Below the pieces are notes generated by a model, which had not been told where the DNA came from, made no database searches, and was given only the letters and a program-made list of their open reading frames with translations. Of a stretch of DNA of 64,000 bases, positions 46,220 to 56,854 are shown in pieces (positions within the stretch are counted from its first letter, which is position 1; the number at the start of each line of letters is the position of its first letter). The translations under genes were made by a program, and so were the position numbers. This DNA comes from Dipteronia dyeriana (Eukaryota; Streptophyta; Magnoliopsida; Sapindales; Sapindaceae), in the NCBI GenBank assembly GCA_032871835.1, contig CM065295.1, forward strand, positions 20,346,501 to 20,410,500, written 5' to 3'.

Positions 46220-46530
46220 CACATATACTTTTAGGGACCGGCTAACATACGCAGTAGAATCGATAGGTATCATACCATACCATCCATCAATTAGTTATAA
46301 CCATTGGATGAAGTTGGAGGTTAATCCGACGGCTGAAAAACTAAGATATTAAAATACTATTAAAACCTGCAACCCATATAACCTGTTGATATACTAAAAA
46401 AAATACTTAAATGATCTCAATCTCTCTACTCTATCTCACGACCCAATTCCCAATTGCCTTTCACACTCTGCTCTTTCTTTCATTCTCGCTTCTGGCTCTT
46501 TCACTCACCCTCTGTCAACCCAAATTTTGT
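46220..46530 (+). repeat. Promoter-like repeat, second copy, with pyrimidine-rich leader
   Basis: GGGACCGGCTAACATACGC and ATAGGTATCATACCATACC match 325-375 beside the WNK relic. A CT-rich leader follows (CACACTCTGCTCTTTC, TTCACTCACCCTCTG). It probably marks the 5' end of a locus later split by the Ty3 element, but no ORF is recognisable. Confidence 0.4.
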
Positions 46531-46639
46531 TAGAGTTCTTGCTATTTTGTATAAATTCAACTTCAAATGTTGCAATAATTACGAATCTTGCTTAGCCCAC
46601 GATTGACAGGTTGGTAGTCGAATTTTAGTTTTGTATTTT

Positions 46640-47265
46640 GAATTGTAATTTTTTTTTTGAGAATCAGGTATATAATTTTTAAGGTATACGGTTTTTGGTG
46701 AGTAATTGAAGTTTTTTTTTGTTTTGTTGATTTCCTTATAAAGTCCATAAATTTAAGTAACTGTAGGAAATTTTTACATGTTTAGTTTTGTTCTTTGAAT
46801 TTGTCTGAGTTTTTATTTTTGAAGTCTCTTTGAATTAGTTGTAAAAAATTGGGTGTCCAAGATTTTTTTTTTTTTTATCGTTTTGGATGTTTTAAAACAA
46901 TTCATTCAATTTTCTTTTTGTTTAGAATTAGGTATATGATTTTTAAGGTACACGTATTTTTGGTGATTAATTTAAGCTGTTTTGTTTTGTTGATTTCTTT
47001 ATAATGTCCTTGAATTTAAGTAAATATGGGATTTTATATTTCTTGTTTAGTTTGATTCTTTAAATTTGCTAAGTTATTTTTTTTCAAGTCTGTTTGAATA
47101 AGTTTTATAATCTTGGGTATCCGGGAATTTATTTTATTTGTTATGGTTTTGATTGTAATATTCCTTCCATTTTTTTTAGAATTATGTATATGATTTTTTT
47201 TAAGGTATACGTTTTTGGTGATTAATTGAAGTTGTTTTGTTTTGTTGATTTCTTTGTAATGTCTT
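46640..47265. repeat. Diverged tandem repeat, three copies of about 280 bp
   Basis: The phrase TATATGATTTTTAAGGTAYACG followed by TTTTTGGTGA-TAATT, GTTTTGTTTTGTTGATTTC and TAAAGTCC/TAATGTCC occurs at about 46665, 46930 and 47185. The third copy is truncated. Confidence 0.7.
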
Positions 47266-48107
47266 TATAACGCCGATCTCCTTCGATTGGAGGAGACCTT
47301 TCAACTCTCGTTGGAAGAGCCATCGCCGGCGGAGTTTGTGGTTTTTTATATTGTTAGAAACGTTCACTGAAATTGTTTTTCGAGTTCATCATTCTCGAAT
47401 TCAAGAGTTCAAAGCTATTGATTTCTTTTTTGTGGGTTTGGTTTGTATTTTTTTTTTGTGTGGGTTTGCTTTGTAATGTTTGTAATTGTATAATTTTATT
47501 TATGGGTTTGCTTTATGTTGTTCGTAACCATGTAGTTTTTTTTCCTGAATTTGGTTTGTTTTTCTTTTCTTTTCTAGGTTTGATCTGGTATTCTCACTTT
47601 ATTTTTCTAGGTTTGGTTGGTGTTCTGTGTTTTTTTCTTTTGATTTGATTTTCTATGTCTTTTCTGAGTTTGCTTTGATTTCTGGACTTTTTTTTTTAAA
47701 AGTTTATATTTGTAATGAGGATCATTAGATCTGTGATTCAATTCAATGTGATTGTTTTGTCAAAAAATACAAGAGCTAAGTTGGAGGAAAAAATTGGAAG
47801 CGATAGATTTTGTAAAAAAAACAAAAAACAAATATTGTTCATTAATACACTGCACAATGAGTGGCGGCGGACCTTTTGGTAAATGATTGTATTAGCCTTG
47901 TAAGTAAGGAAATGGTAACACGAATGCGATGAGAGTTTGGTTTTGTAGTGATTTACTGTTGGAATTCATCCTGACACGAAATTCACTGATGGGAAATTTT
48001 GGAGAGTAAATAGAATTGTTATAAATTTATCTTTATTGGATTTATTGGATTTATTTTGTTACATCCTTTCTTCGGTTCTTGTCAATACTTTGCTTAAGGT
48101 AGATTTA
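47266..48107. other. Flank of the Ty3 insertion, possible old leader or intron
   Basis: No recognisable ORF. A GC-richer patch at 47272-47342 (GCCGATCTCCTTCG, GCCATCGCCGGCGGAG) stands out from AT-rich surroundings and could be a leader exon of the disrupted locus. Confidence 0.35.
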
Positions 48108-48112
48108 CTTTT

Positions 48113-48986
48113 TATTAACGTCGATTTCTGGATTGTGCCAGAAAAGCCAACAAGAACTGGATTTTGGCTATGGAATCAAAGAGAAAGAGATGTAGAGAGA
48201 GTAACAAAGACAAGTTTTACGTGGTAAAACTCCGACGACCGGAGAAACATCCACGGGTGGTTGAAAGATCAACCAAGCCAAAATCCACTAAGAGAATAAT
48301 ATGTTTTACAAGCTCTCGATCTCTCTTTCTTTTCTCTGTATTTACTGTGATTGCTGTATGCTATCTTGCCTATCTCTTTTCTGGACCAGATTATAGGTCT
48401 ATTTATACGTTTATAGAACCCTAATTTGCCTTGTACAAGTAATACATGATCTTTGTATTTAATTGTGATTCGGTTACTTTCTTGAGGTCGATTTGTCTTC
48501 TTTCCTGTTTCGGAGTCTCATGGAAATCGAGTGGGATCCTAGTAGTGCAGTTCAATTTGGACTTGTTTCTTTATAAGAATGTAGTCTTCGTAAAGAAATC
48601 AAGTTATTTCCTGATTGGGGTCTCTTCTAATTTAATACTCTATTTCATTTGGGACTCCTTCATGATGGATATCGTCACGTATTTAATGACAATCCGTATG
48701 AAATAAGCACCAAGTCTTTACTCGGGTCGTATCTATTCCCGAGTAAGAGTAATACCTGGTGGTCCCGAGTAGTACCATTTGAGCCAGAGTGGAAGTGTTA
48801 TTTGATCAGTCCCGAGTGCTGTTAGCTAATCCTGAGTAGGTTTTATTCAGTATATGCTTACTCGGGCTTTCTTCTTTTTAATGATGCCTTATAGGATATT
48901 TCCCGGATGCCCATTTGGGTATCCACCTGGCTATTTTTTTCCTTCCTGTCAATGACGTGTATGCTTGATAAAATTTACATACAACA
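48113..48986 (-). repeat. 3' LTR of the Ty3 element (left)
   Basis: 874 bp, starting TATTAACGTCG (on the plus strand) where the partner has the canonical TGTTAACG, so the terminal dinucleotide has mutated. Ends ACATACAACA. Repeated CCCGAGTA words occur in its second half (48720-48870). Confidence 0.92.
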
Positions 48987-48999
48987 ATACCCTCTTTAA
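48987..48999 (-). other. Polypurine tract next to the 3' LTR
   Basis: On the minus strand TTTAAAGAGGGTAT directly precedes the LTR start TGTTG. A purine-rich stretch here is the expected primer for plus-strand DNA synthesis. Confidence 0.55.
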
Positions 49000-49478
49000 A
49001 TATTTTTTCCGAGAAGATTTTATTTCGGGCAAGAGTATTTTAATCATCTTGATTTTCTTTCGTCAGAATAGCCGTCTTGTCATAATGACGCATTTTAATG
49101 GTGACTCTGTAATTTCGATTCGCTTTATCAAGTAAGATCTTAAATGATAGCGACGTTTTAAAGTTTTGACGGTTGAGAGCTACTTCCTGTCTTGACATGC
49201 GTCCCTCGTCTCTTCATTTTTCAATATCATTTATGAGAGATGATTTTTGCGTTTCCCCAAGCGTCGGCTACGTCATCGATCTTCGTCATAAATTTTCTTC
49301 CCGCTTTGAAATCCTAGGGTTTCGTGCCGTCTCATCTTTAAATTATTCGTTGAGAGACATTTTTGGTTTATTCTCAAAAATTCAGCAGAAATCTTTTTAA
49401 ACTCAAACTTCTTTATCTAGAAATTCACGATTCTCCGCTTAAAGATCTTGCATCAGTCTCAATTCCAGGTTAGTTTTA

Positions 49479-52455
49479 ATGGGACCATCTTTCCGCCATC
49501 GTCTCTTTAAAATCGCTTTTGATGCATTAGAGCATGGGGATTTCCAGTTAGTATCTTGCATTAAACGATTATTGGGGGATATCCCAATAGATGAACCTCC
49601 ATTTTTAGAGGTTGATGTTTCTGGGCTCCACCCTGACGTCACTTTCAGCCCCGTATCGAGTTCTCCATCTAGTTATGATTCTAATATTTCTGATCACAGG
49701 GTATCTTCTCGAAGGATGGGTAAACATCAGAGCACAAGCAAGGTATACAAGCACGGCTCGAGCAGCGTTCAGACTAGGGAACATACTGTTAAAGAGGGCG
49801 ACGTTGATGAAGTACACAGGGCGTCTCGTCTTTCGTTTTCTGATACTCGCCCGAGTGGCTTTGATACTGAACCGAACGTGGTCGGCCCAGCTGAGATAGA
49901 AAAATACCGCTCCCGATTTGACTTGCCCGACTCAGTCACTTTGGTTCCTGCGGGGGATAGAGCCGTATGGAATCCTCCTGAGGGTATGGTCGCGATTTAC
50001 GGATCGATGCTTTGCTGCGGCGTCACACTTCCCCTTCAGCCTTTTATTGCCTGGTTTTTGGCTGAAGCAGGGATAGCCCCAGCTCAGTTGACCCTGAATA
50101 GTTACAAAGTCTTGATGTGCATGTGGCACATGTTCAGCCCAATGAACCTTTCGCCGCCTTCCCCAAATAAAATCAGGCATTTCTTTACGCTGAGGCAGCT
50201 TAGCAAAACGGGGACCTATTTTCTTGCGTCTACTTCTTTGGATGGTTGGGTCCCCAAAGAAGCACAGGCGAATCGGGGGGTCGATGCTTCTGATGACCCA
50301 AAGAAGAAAGGTTTCATATGGGGATTCCCTACATCCAATAAATTTTGGAAGAACAGTTAGTTTTTTACTGGAGGGACTCTCGGGCTTGATATAACTGTTC
50401 TATCTGGGGATTCCCAAATGGTGTTGAGTGTTCCCCGCTTCTTTTGTTCCCTCGAAGCGTGGAACAAGAAAACAATCGACTATAGCGATTCAGAGCTGAA
50501 GAGGCTGACTCGGGCAACAGTTCGTACTTTGGAAAAGCAAGAGCTATCTTTTCAAAGAGGATGACTTGATTAAGCTCGGTTTCTTCAGACAGATTTCGGG
50601 CCATCGCAGGCATTGTAAGTAACCCGGCGCCCTTTCTGTTGTATGTCTATGCTTTTCCATTTTCTTTTCTAACATTTTTTTTAAGTGTTTGATACAGACG
50701 TTGTCAGCGATCTTCAGCTCTCCAGGTGAAGGCGATTCTACAAGCGAGTAGGAAGGAAGCTTCCCGCAAGGGCGATGAGGGTATTGCTCCACCCGAGTCT
50801 GATGAGGAAATTGATACTGCTGAGCAGATTCCCGAGTGCGTTGATCGGGGTGCTCAACCTTCTACTCAGGATCTTGCTGGTCCAAGTGGCCAAGATGAGC
50901 CGACTGACACCCAACTGCCTGAAAATAGGGAGAGGCAGTATGAGGGTCCAGGTGAAGAGCCTGTTGAACGGTCTGAAGCTGGCGACGGTGGTAGAGGCGT
51001 GACAGATCAAGTGCCTGCCAGTGCCGAACTCTTTGAGTTTTTTCGGGAAATTTCACAGGAAGATCCTGCTGCTGATCTCAACTTCCACCGTTCTCGGGGT
51101 GAGAAGCGAAAGGCAGTTAGTTCACCGCCTCGTCCTCTCAAAGTTCCTCAGGTAGTCACATTCATTGACTCCAGCGATGAAGATGTTGCGGATGAGATTG
51201 CCCCGAGTGTTGGTGCTGGAGAATCAGTAGATGCAGCCACTTCAGAACCGAGTAATGCTTCTTCTACCCCCAAAGTTGGAGATATGAGGGCTGAACCTTC
51301 GGGGGTTCCTTCTCCATCCTTAGAGCCAAATAGGGATTCTCCTGCCCCCGAGTCTGGAAATCTAGGTACTGAACCCTCGGGGGTTCCTTTATTCCTTTCT
51401 CCAAAAGATATGCTACAGGAGATGTCCTCTGGTCGGGCTTATATCGGGGAAGACCACTGGAGCGGTTTTAGAGATGGTTCACTGACCGAACGTCTCCAAA
51501 ACATTTTCAACGACGCATCTTATGTAAGTTAAATCTAACTCAGTTAATTTTGACTCTTTTATTGTTTTTCTTCTGTCGGATTTCTAAGTAAATTCTTTGG
51601 CAGATGGTGGCCGAATTTACTGAGCTTGTTCAGACGCAGCAATGTCAAGCTGATCGGATAAGGCGTCTGGAGGCTCAGCTGAAGGCGAGTGAGGAGGGTC
51701 ATGCTCGAGCTGAGCAGGCTTATCAGCAAGAGGTCGGTTCTGTACAGATATTTGCCGACCACTGCCTGGCGAAGCAGGTTGAAGCTGAGGACAAGGAATC
51801 TTTGGCAGATGAGAAGGTTGTATCACTTCAAAACCTTCTTTCTTCTACTGAAGAATCCATGCTTAAGGCCGAGCAGGAGGCGGAACAGGTGAAGTCGGCG
51901 TATGTCCAAAAAATTGAAGATTTGGAGCGCCAAGTGCTGACAGTTGAATCCCTTTCCCTAGTGGCCAGGTTGGAGCTGGAAGTCTAAGGGGTGGATCATT
52001 TTAAAAGATCCCCTGCTTACGATGCCCTACTTCTTCTAGAATTTCAACGTGAGCTAGTTTCGGCCGGTGAATTCTTTAAAGTCAAGAATAGGGCGACCAA
52101 GAAAGCCCGTGCTAATTGAGAGCTATCAATCAAACACCATGTGGACCGGTCCTTGGAATCTCTTCGGATTCAGATGAAAGAATGGAGAGCCTACTGCCGT
52201 AGTCAAGGCAAAGAGCCCCATCCTATGCATTTAGAGATTCCGTCCGAGCACTCTCTTTCGACCTTTTACGCAAGTCAAGAGTCTTTTGAGGGTGTAGTCC
52301 TGGATGTCGGGCTAGTCCCTGGTGAAGATTACGGCCAGTGGAGGGACGATACTGTCGACGATATTTCTTGGCCGTCTAATGAGAGCCTGCTTCGGGAATA
52401 CGAGATAGTGCCAGATCCGAGTATTGGTAAAGGCTTGAAATCCTCGCAACCTTAA
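49479..52455 (+). pseudogene. Antisense extra gene of the Tat element (putative gypsy-type transposon protein)
   Basis: Plus-strand gene, opposite to gag-pol. Exon 1 (49479-50614): after about 140 variable residues comes the family region SRFDLPDSVTLVPAGDRAVW, MVAIYGSMLCCGVTLPLQPF, LTLNSYKVLMCMWHMFSP, KKGFIWGFPTSNKFWKNS. A TAG (50358-50360) replaces Trp, and a frame change follows near 50555. Exon 2 (50698-51523): acidic, Ser/Pro-rich. Exon 3 (from 51604): a coiled coil (RIRRLEAQLKASEEGHARAE) interrupted by TAA (51985) and TGA (about 52120), then MKEWRAYCRSQGK and a terminal TAA. Splice sites CATT|GTAAGT, TACAG|A, TAT|GTAAGT and GGCAG|A are intact, and AATAAA lies at 52541. Such extra ORFs are known in Tat elements; their role is unknown. 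Confidence 0.8.
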
Positions 52456-52591
52456 TTTTGTAGATTTGTAGAAGATTCTGATTCTTTATTTTTTACTTGT
52501 AAAGAACCATTCTTTGAACTGTAACCATTCTTTTAAGAGCAATAAAATTCAATTTTGTTCTGAGTTGAATGGTTTTGGTCTATTTTTTGCT

Positions 52592-52983
52592 GATTGTTAC
52601 CGAGTATTGTATTAAACTGGTTGATGGTTGGGTAACTTAACCGAGTATCTTATTAAACCGGTAGTTACCCGAATAACTTCAATTGCCAAGTATCTTATTA
52701 AACTGGCTTCGTTGTTCGGGTAACTTAACCGAGTATCTTATTAAACCGGTTGTTACCCGAATGACTTCAATTGCCAAGTATCTTATTAAACTGGCTTCTT
52801 CGTTGTTCGGGTAACTTAACCGAGTATCTTATTAAACCGGTTGTTACCCGAATGACTTCAATTGCCAAGTATCTTATTAAACTGGCTTCTTCGTTGTTCG
52901 GGTAACTTAACCGAGTATCTTATTAAACCGGTTGTTACCCGAATGACTTCAGTTGCCAAGTATCTTATTAAACTGGCTTTTTT
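52592..52983. repeat. 91-bp minisatellite, about four copies
   Basis: Unit contains AACTTAACCGAGTATCTTATT, then AAACCGGTTGTTACCCGAAT, GACTTCAATTGCCAAGTATC and TTATTAAACTGGCTTC. Each unit is itself a dimer of two diverged halves. It lies between the end of the antisense gene and the end of pol, where the two transcripts would converge. Confidence 0.88.
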
Positions 52984-53560
52984 ATTTTTAACCGAGTCAT
53001 CTTGAAACAAGTTTTTTGACCTGTGTTTCATACCCGGTTGCTACCCGATCGTTACATCAAGGCTCACCATGATCATACGTTCGAGTCCTTACGCAATACC
53101 AAGGACGTCTCCCTAGTTTTTATGCGCAAGGTTTTGCCGAATCGTTGAGCTCTTTTTTTTTAAAAAAAAGTTGCTTCAACACAGCTACGCATTTCACCAG
53201 AATTTCTCCCTATAGCGTCCCGAGCATTTTTCCAAAGTCTGGTGCATCGGGTTTGCCTTTTTACGAATGTTATTTTGACCCTGCTCGGCTGACATGCTCC
53301 TACGAGCTTCTCCACCCATTCGGGATTTGATGGTCCCGAGAAATCTATTTGCATGTTCTTATTATCATGCTCTGCTTCCATATGTTCTTATTATCATATG
53401 CCTTTTTTGAAACCCCGAACTAGATGCTATCCTTTCTGAAATTCCGAGTAATTTTATTCATTACTGTAAAAAATCGACAGATTTAAATTACAGTTTAATA
53501 TTTATCCTACCAATAAAAGAATAAAATATTCAATATTCAATATATATATATATATATATT

Positions 53561-54774
53561 TTAAGGATAGAAAATCTTCAGGTATTGGGCATTGCATGGT
53601 CGGGGTAACACCCCTCCATTGGGTCGAGCAATCCAATAAGCTCTATGGCCAGCTATCCCTTCGATCTTGTATGGACCTTCCCATTTGTCAGCCAGGGATC
53701 CCGCGGCTCTATTTTTTATGTTCAGTGACACTTTCTTGAGCACCAGGTCTCCTAACTAAAATTTCCTGATCCGAACACGAGAGTTATAGTGGCGAGCCAC
53801 TCTTTGTTGATAGGTCGTATTTCTTATTCGAGACTTTTTCCTTTTTTCTTCTAGCTCATCCAAACTTTGTAGCAGCGTATCAATATTTTGTTCTTCATCG
53901 TATAGCCTGACCCGGGGGGACGCATACGATGTTTCTATAGGGATGACAGCTTCTGTTCCGAACGCTAGGGTGAACGGAGTTTCTCCTGTTGAAGTCCTTG
54001 CTGTCGTCCGATATGCCCATAATACTTCAGGAAGCTTTTCAACCCAGCTTCCTTTTTTGTCATCTAATTTTGCTTCAATGATGTGCTTGATAATTTTATT
54101 TACTGCTTCTACTTGCCCGTTTGTTTGTGGATGAGCTGGTGTCGCATAGTAGTTAGCAATATGATACTTCTCGCACATTTTTCTAAACTTTTGGTTATCA
54201 AACTGAGTGCCATTGTCGGTGATTATAGTTTCCGAAACTCCAAACCTATAAAGTATGTTTTTCTTTACAAAATTTGTGGTGTTGGGTTCCGTGATATGCA
54301 CCAGTGCTTCAGCTTCGACCCATTTTGTAAAATAATCGACAGCTACTATGACGTGCTTTGCTCCACCCCTGTCCCAACTGGCATTGGACCGATCAGGTCC
54401 AGGCCCCACATGGCGAATGGCCATGGAGCAGTGAGGTTTCTGAGCTTTTCTGGGGGTTGTCGGATATCGTTAGCAATCCTTTGACAGGTATTACAACTTT
54501 CCGACCACTGCTGTGCATCTGAGAAAAGCGTCGGCCAGTAATAGCCTTGTCTGAGTACCTTATGTGCCAGGCTTCTACCTCCAGTGTGGTTTCCGCAAAC
54601 CCCTCTATGGATCTCTTGAAGTATTCGATGTGCATCTTCCTCTGGTACATATCTCTGGAGAGCTCGGGAGAACCCCCTTCTGTATAATTCTCCTCCGATC
54701 ATGGTATATCTAGCCGATCGATACCTGATGCGCTTTGCTAAAACCGGATCTTTCGGGAGCACACATTCTTTCAA
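53561..54774 (-). pseudogene. Ty3 integrase (HHCC, DDE core, C-terminal region)
   Basis: Minus strand: the zinc-binding HHCC part (HRILQEIHRGVCGNHTGGRS and SESCNTCQRIAN, about 54680-54480), then the catalytic core 54370-53900 with VAVDYFTKWVEAEA (first Asp), IITDNGTQFDNQ (second Asp) and HPQTNGQVEAVNKIIKH (Glu), and a C-terminal part WEGPYKIEGIAGHRAYW ending near 53561. The two main frames overlap at 54346-54424, and a stop after RVRIRKF (53756) separates the tail. The catalytic triad is present, but the frame breaks prevent one product. Confidence 0.88.
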
Positions 54775-54914
54775 GAACCTTCTCAGCTAGACCATTCAAC
54801 CGTCTTGCGATGTTCGGATTTCTGAAATTTCCAAATGCTTAGGTTCAGCTGTACTCGGTTCAAGGAGGTGTGCAACTGGAATGGTCTTTGGTCTGATTAA
54901 GGTTGTTGCTGAGG

Positions 54915-56854
54915 CTAATTTAGATAAAGCGTCTGCCTTTTCATTTTCTTCCCTGGGATCTGAGAGATCTTGTATTCTTTAAATTTTTGGAGGAGCTGTT
55001 TTGCGATGTCACGGTAGGCAATCATTCCTTCATCTTTGGCCTGGTACTCGTCCATAACCTGGTTGACGACTACTTGTGAATCGCTGAATATCTCAACTTC
55101 ATCTGCCCCAAGAGCTATGCAGACTCTGAGTCCGGCTAACAATGCCTCGTATTCGGCTTGATTATTGGTTGCTTTGAAATCAAATCTCATGGCACATTCA
55201 ACATCATCTTCTTTTGGGGTGTGAACTACGATCCCTGCCCCGCTGCCATGAGTGTTTGAAGAACCGTCAACATATAGTTTCCATGGGAAACTTTTATCCA
55301 ACAGTCTTTTTGCTTCCAGGTTTGGTTCTGTGAACTCGGCAATGAAGTCTGCCACCGCTTGTCCTTTGAGGGAGGTTCTGGGGACATAATGAATATCGAA
55401 CTTAACTCGATTGCCCATTTAGTAAGTCTTCCCAATATCTCTGGTTTTTGTAAGATTTGTCTTAATGGGCAATTGGTGAGAACCTGGATCGTATGGGCCT
55501 GAAAATATGGTCTCAACTTTTTTGCTGCTGAAACCAATGCTAAGGCTATCTTCTATGCCTGTGAGTACCTGGTCTCGACCGGTACGAGTGCCTTGCTAGT
55601 ATAATATACTGGTTTCTGTACTCCATCTTCTGTTCTAACTAAGACTGAACTTGCTGCAAGCTCGGTTATTGACAGATAAAGCTGAAGTATTTCCCCTTTT
55701 TACGGTTTTGAGAGGATGGGAGCTTGCCCCAAGTATTCCTTTATTTTTAAGAATGCCTACTCACACTCTTTATTCCAATTCAGGCCTTTCCCTTTTTTGA
55801 TTATCTTGAAGAAAGGTGCGCACCTATCTGTAGACCTTGAGATGAATCTTCCCAAGGAGGCTAAACACCCTGTTAAGCGCTGTACCTCTTTCAATGTTTT
55901 AGGTGAGGTCATTTCTTGCAAAGCCTGGATCTTCTCGGGATTAACTTCGATTCCTCTTTGATGGACTTGAAAACCCAAGAATCTTCCCGAGTGGACTCCA
56001 AATAAACATTTGTTTGGGTTTAATTTCATCTGATATCTTCTCAAAACATCAAATGTCTCTCGGAGGTCGTGGGCATGCTCATCTGCTGAGACGCTTTTAG
56101 TCAACATGTCATCAATGTACACTTCCATGTTCCTTCCTATTTGCCGAGTGAAGATTTTGTTGACCAACCTTTGGTATGTAGCTCCTGCATTTTTTAAACC
56201 GAAGGGCATTACTGTGTAGCAATATAAACCCTGATCTGTTGTGAAAGCTGTTTTTTCTTCATCAGCTTTGTTCATCCGGATCTGATTATATCCTGAGTAA
56301 GCGTCTATGAAGCTGAGTAATTCATGACATGCTGTGGCATCCACCAGCTGATCTATCCTTGGAAATGGAAAGCTATCCTTTGGACATGCCTTATTTAGAT
56401 CCGTGAAATCTACGCACATCCTCCATTGTCCATTTTTCTTCTGGACGAGGACTACGTTGGCAACCCACTGAGGGTAGCTGACTTCTCTGATTGATCCAGT
56501 TGCTAGTAGCTTTTCCACCTCTTTTTTGATTGCTTGACTTCTTTCAGAATTGAACGATCTTCTCTTTTGTATCACCGGTTTTGCATTCGGGCTTACTGCG
56601 AGATAGTGGGATATTACTCGGGCATCTATCCCGATCATATCTTCATGACTCCAGGCGAATACATCTTTGTATTCTTTAAGCAGATTGGTTAAGTCTTGCT
56701 TGACTTTTCCATCCAAGTTGGCCCCTATCTTGATTTTCTTGTCCGGTTTGTCTTCTTCGAGTAGTATTTCAACCAATTCCATCTTGTATTCATTCGAGCC
56801 CTCCCTTGGATCCAGTTCGAATGACAAGGATTCTTCACACTGATTTGGCTGCAT
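54915..56854 (-). pseudogene. Ty3 reverse transcriptase, RNase H and second (archaeal-type) RNase H
   Basis: RT frame 56854-55757, 365 open codons: WRMCVDFTDLNKACPKDSFP, FIDAYSGYNQI, VMPFGLKNAGATYQRLV, and the active site VYIDDMLTKS, followed by the thumb and connection (RFLGFQVHQRGIEVNPEKI). A TGA after NKECE and several further breaks run through the RT-linked RNase H region (about 55750-55400). A second RNase H follows at about 55290-54960: WKLYVDGSSNTHGSGAGIV, NNQAEYEALLAGLRV, EIFSDSQVVVNQV, with the Asp-Glu-Asp residues of a catalytic RNase H. This duplicated domain is typical of the Tat lineage. No single open product remains. Confidence 0.9.

Noticed and set aside
47373..47648. 91-codon Phe/Leu-rich ORF
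   Set aside because: T-rich tract with internal similarity between TTTGGGTTTG phrases. It looks hydrophobic by composition only.
49605..51826. Minus-strand and alternative-frame ORFs across the antisense gene of the Ty3 element
   Set aside because: No domain content. The plus-strand frame has the recognisable family region and splice sites.
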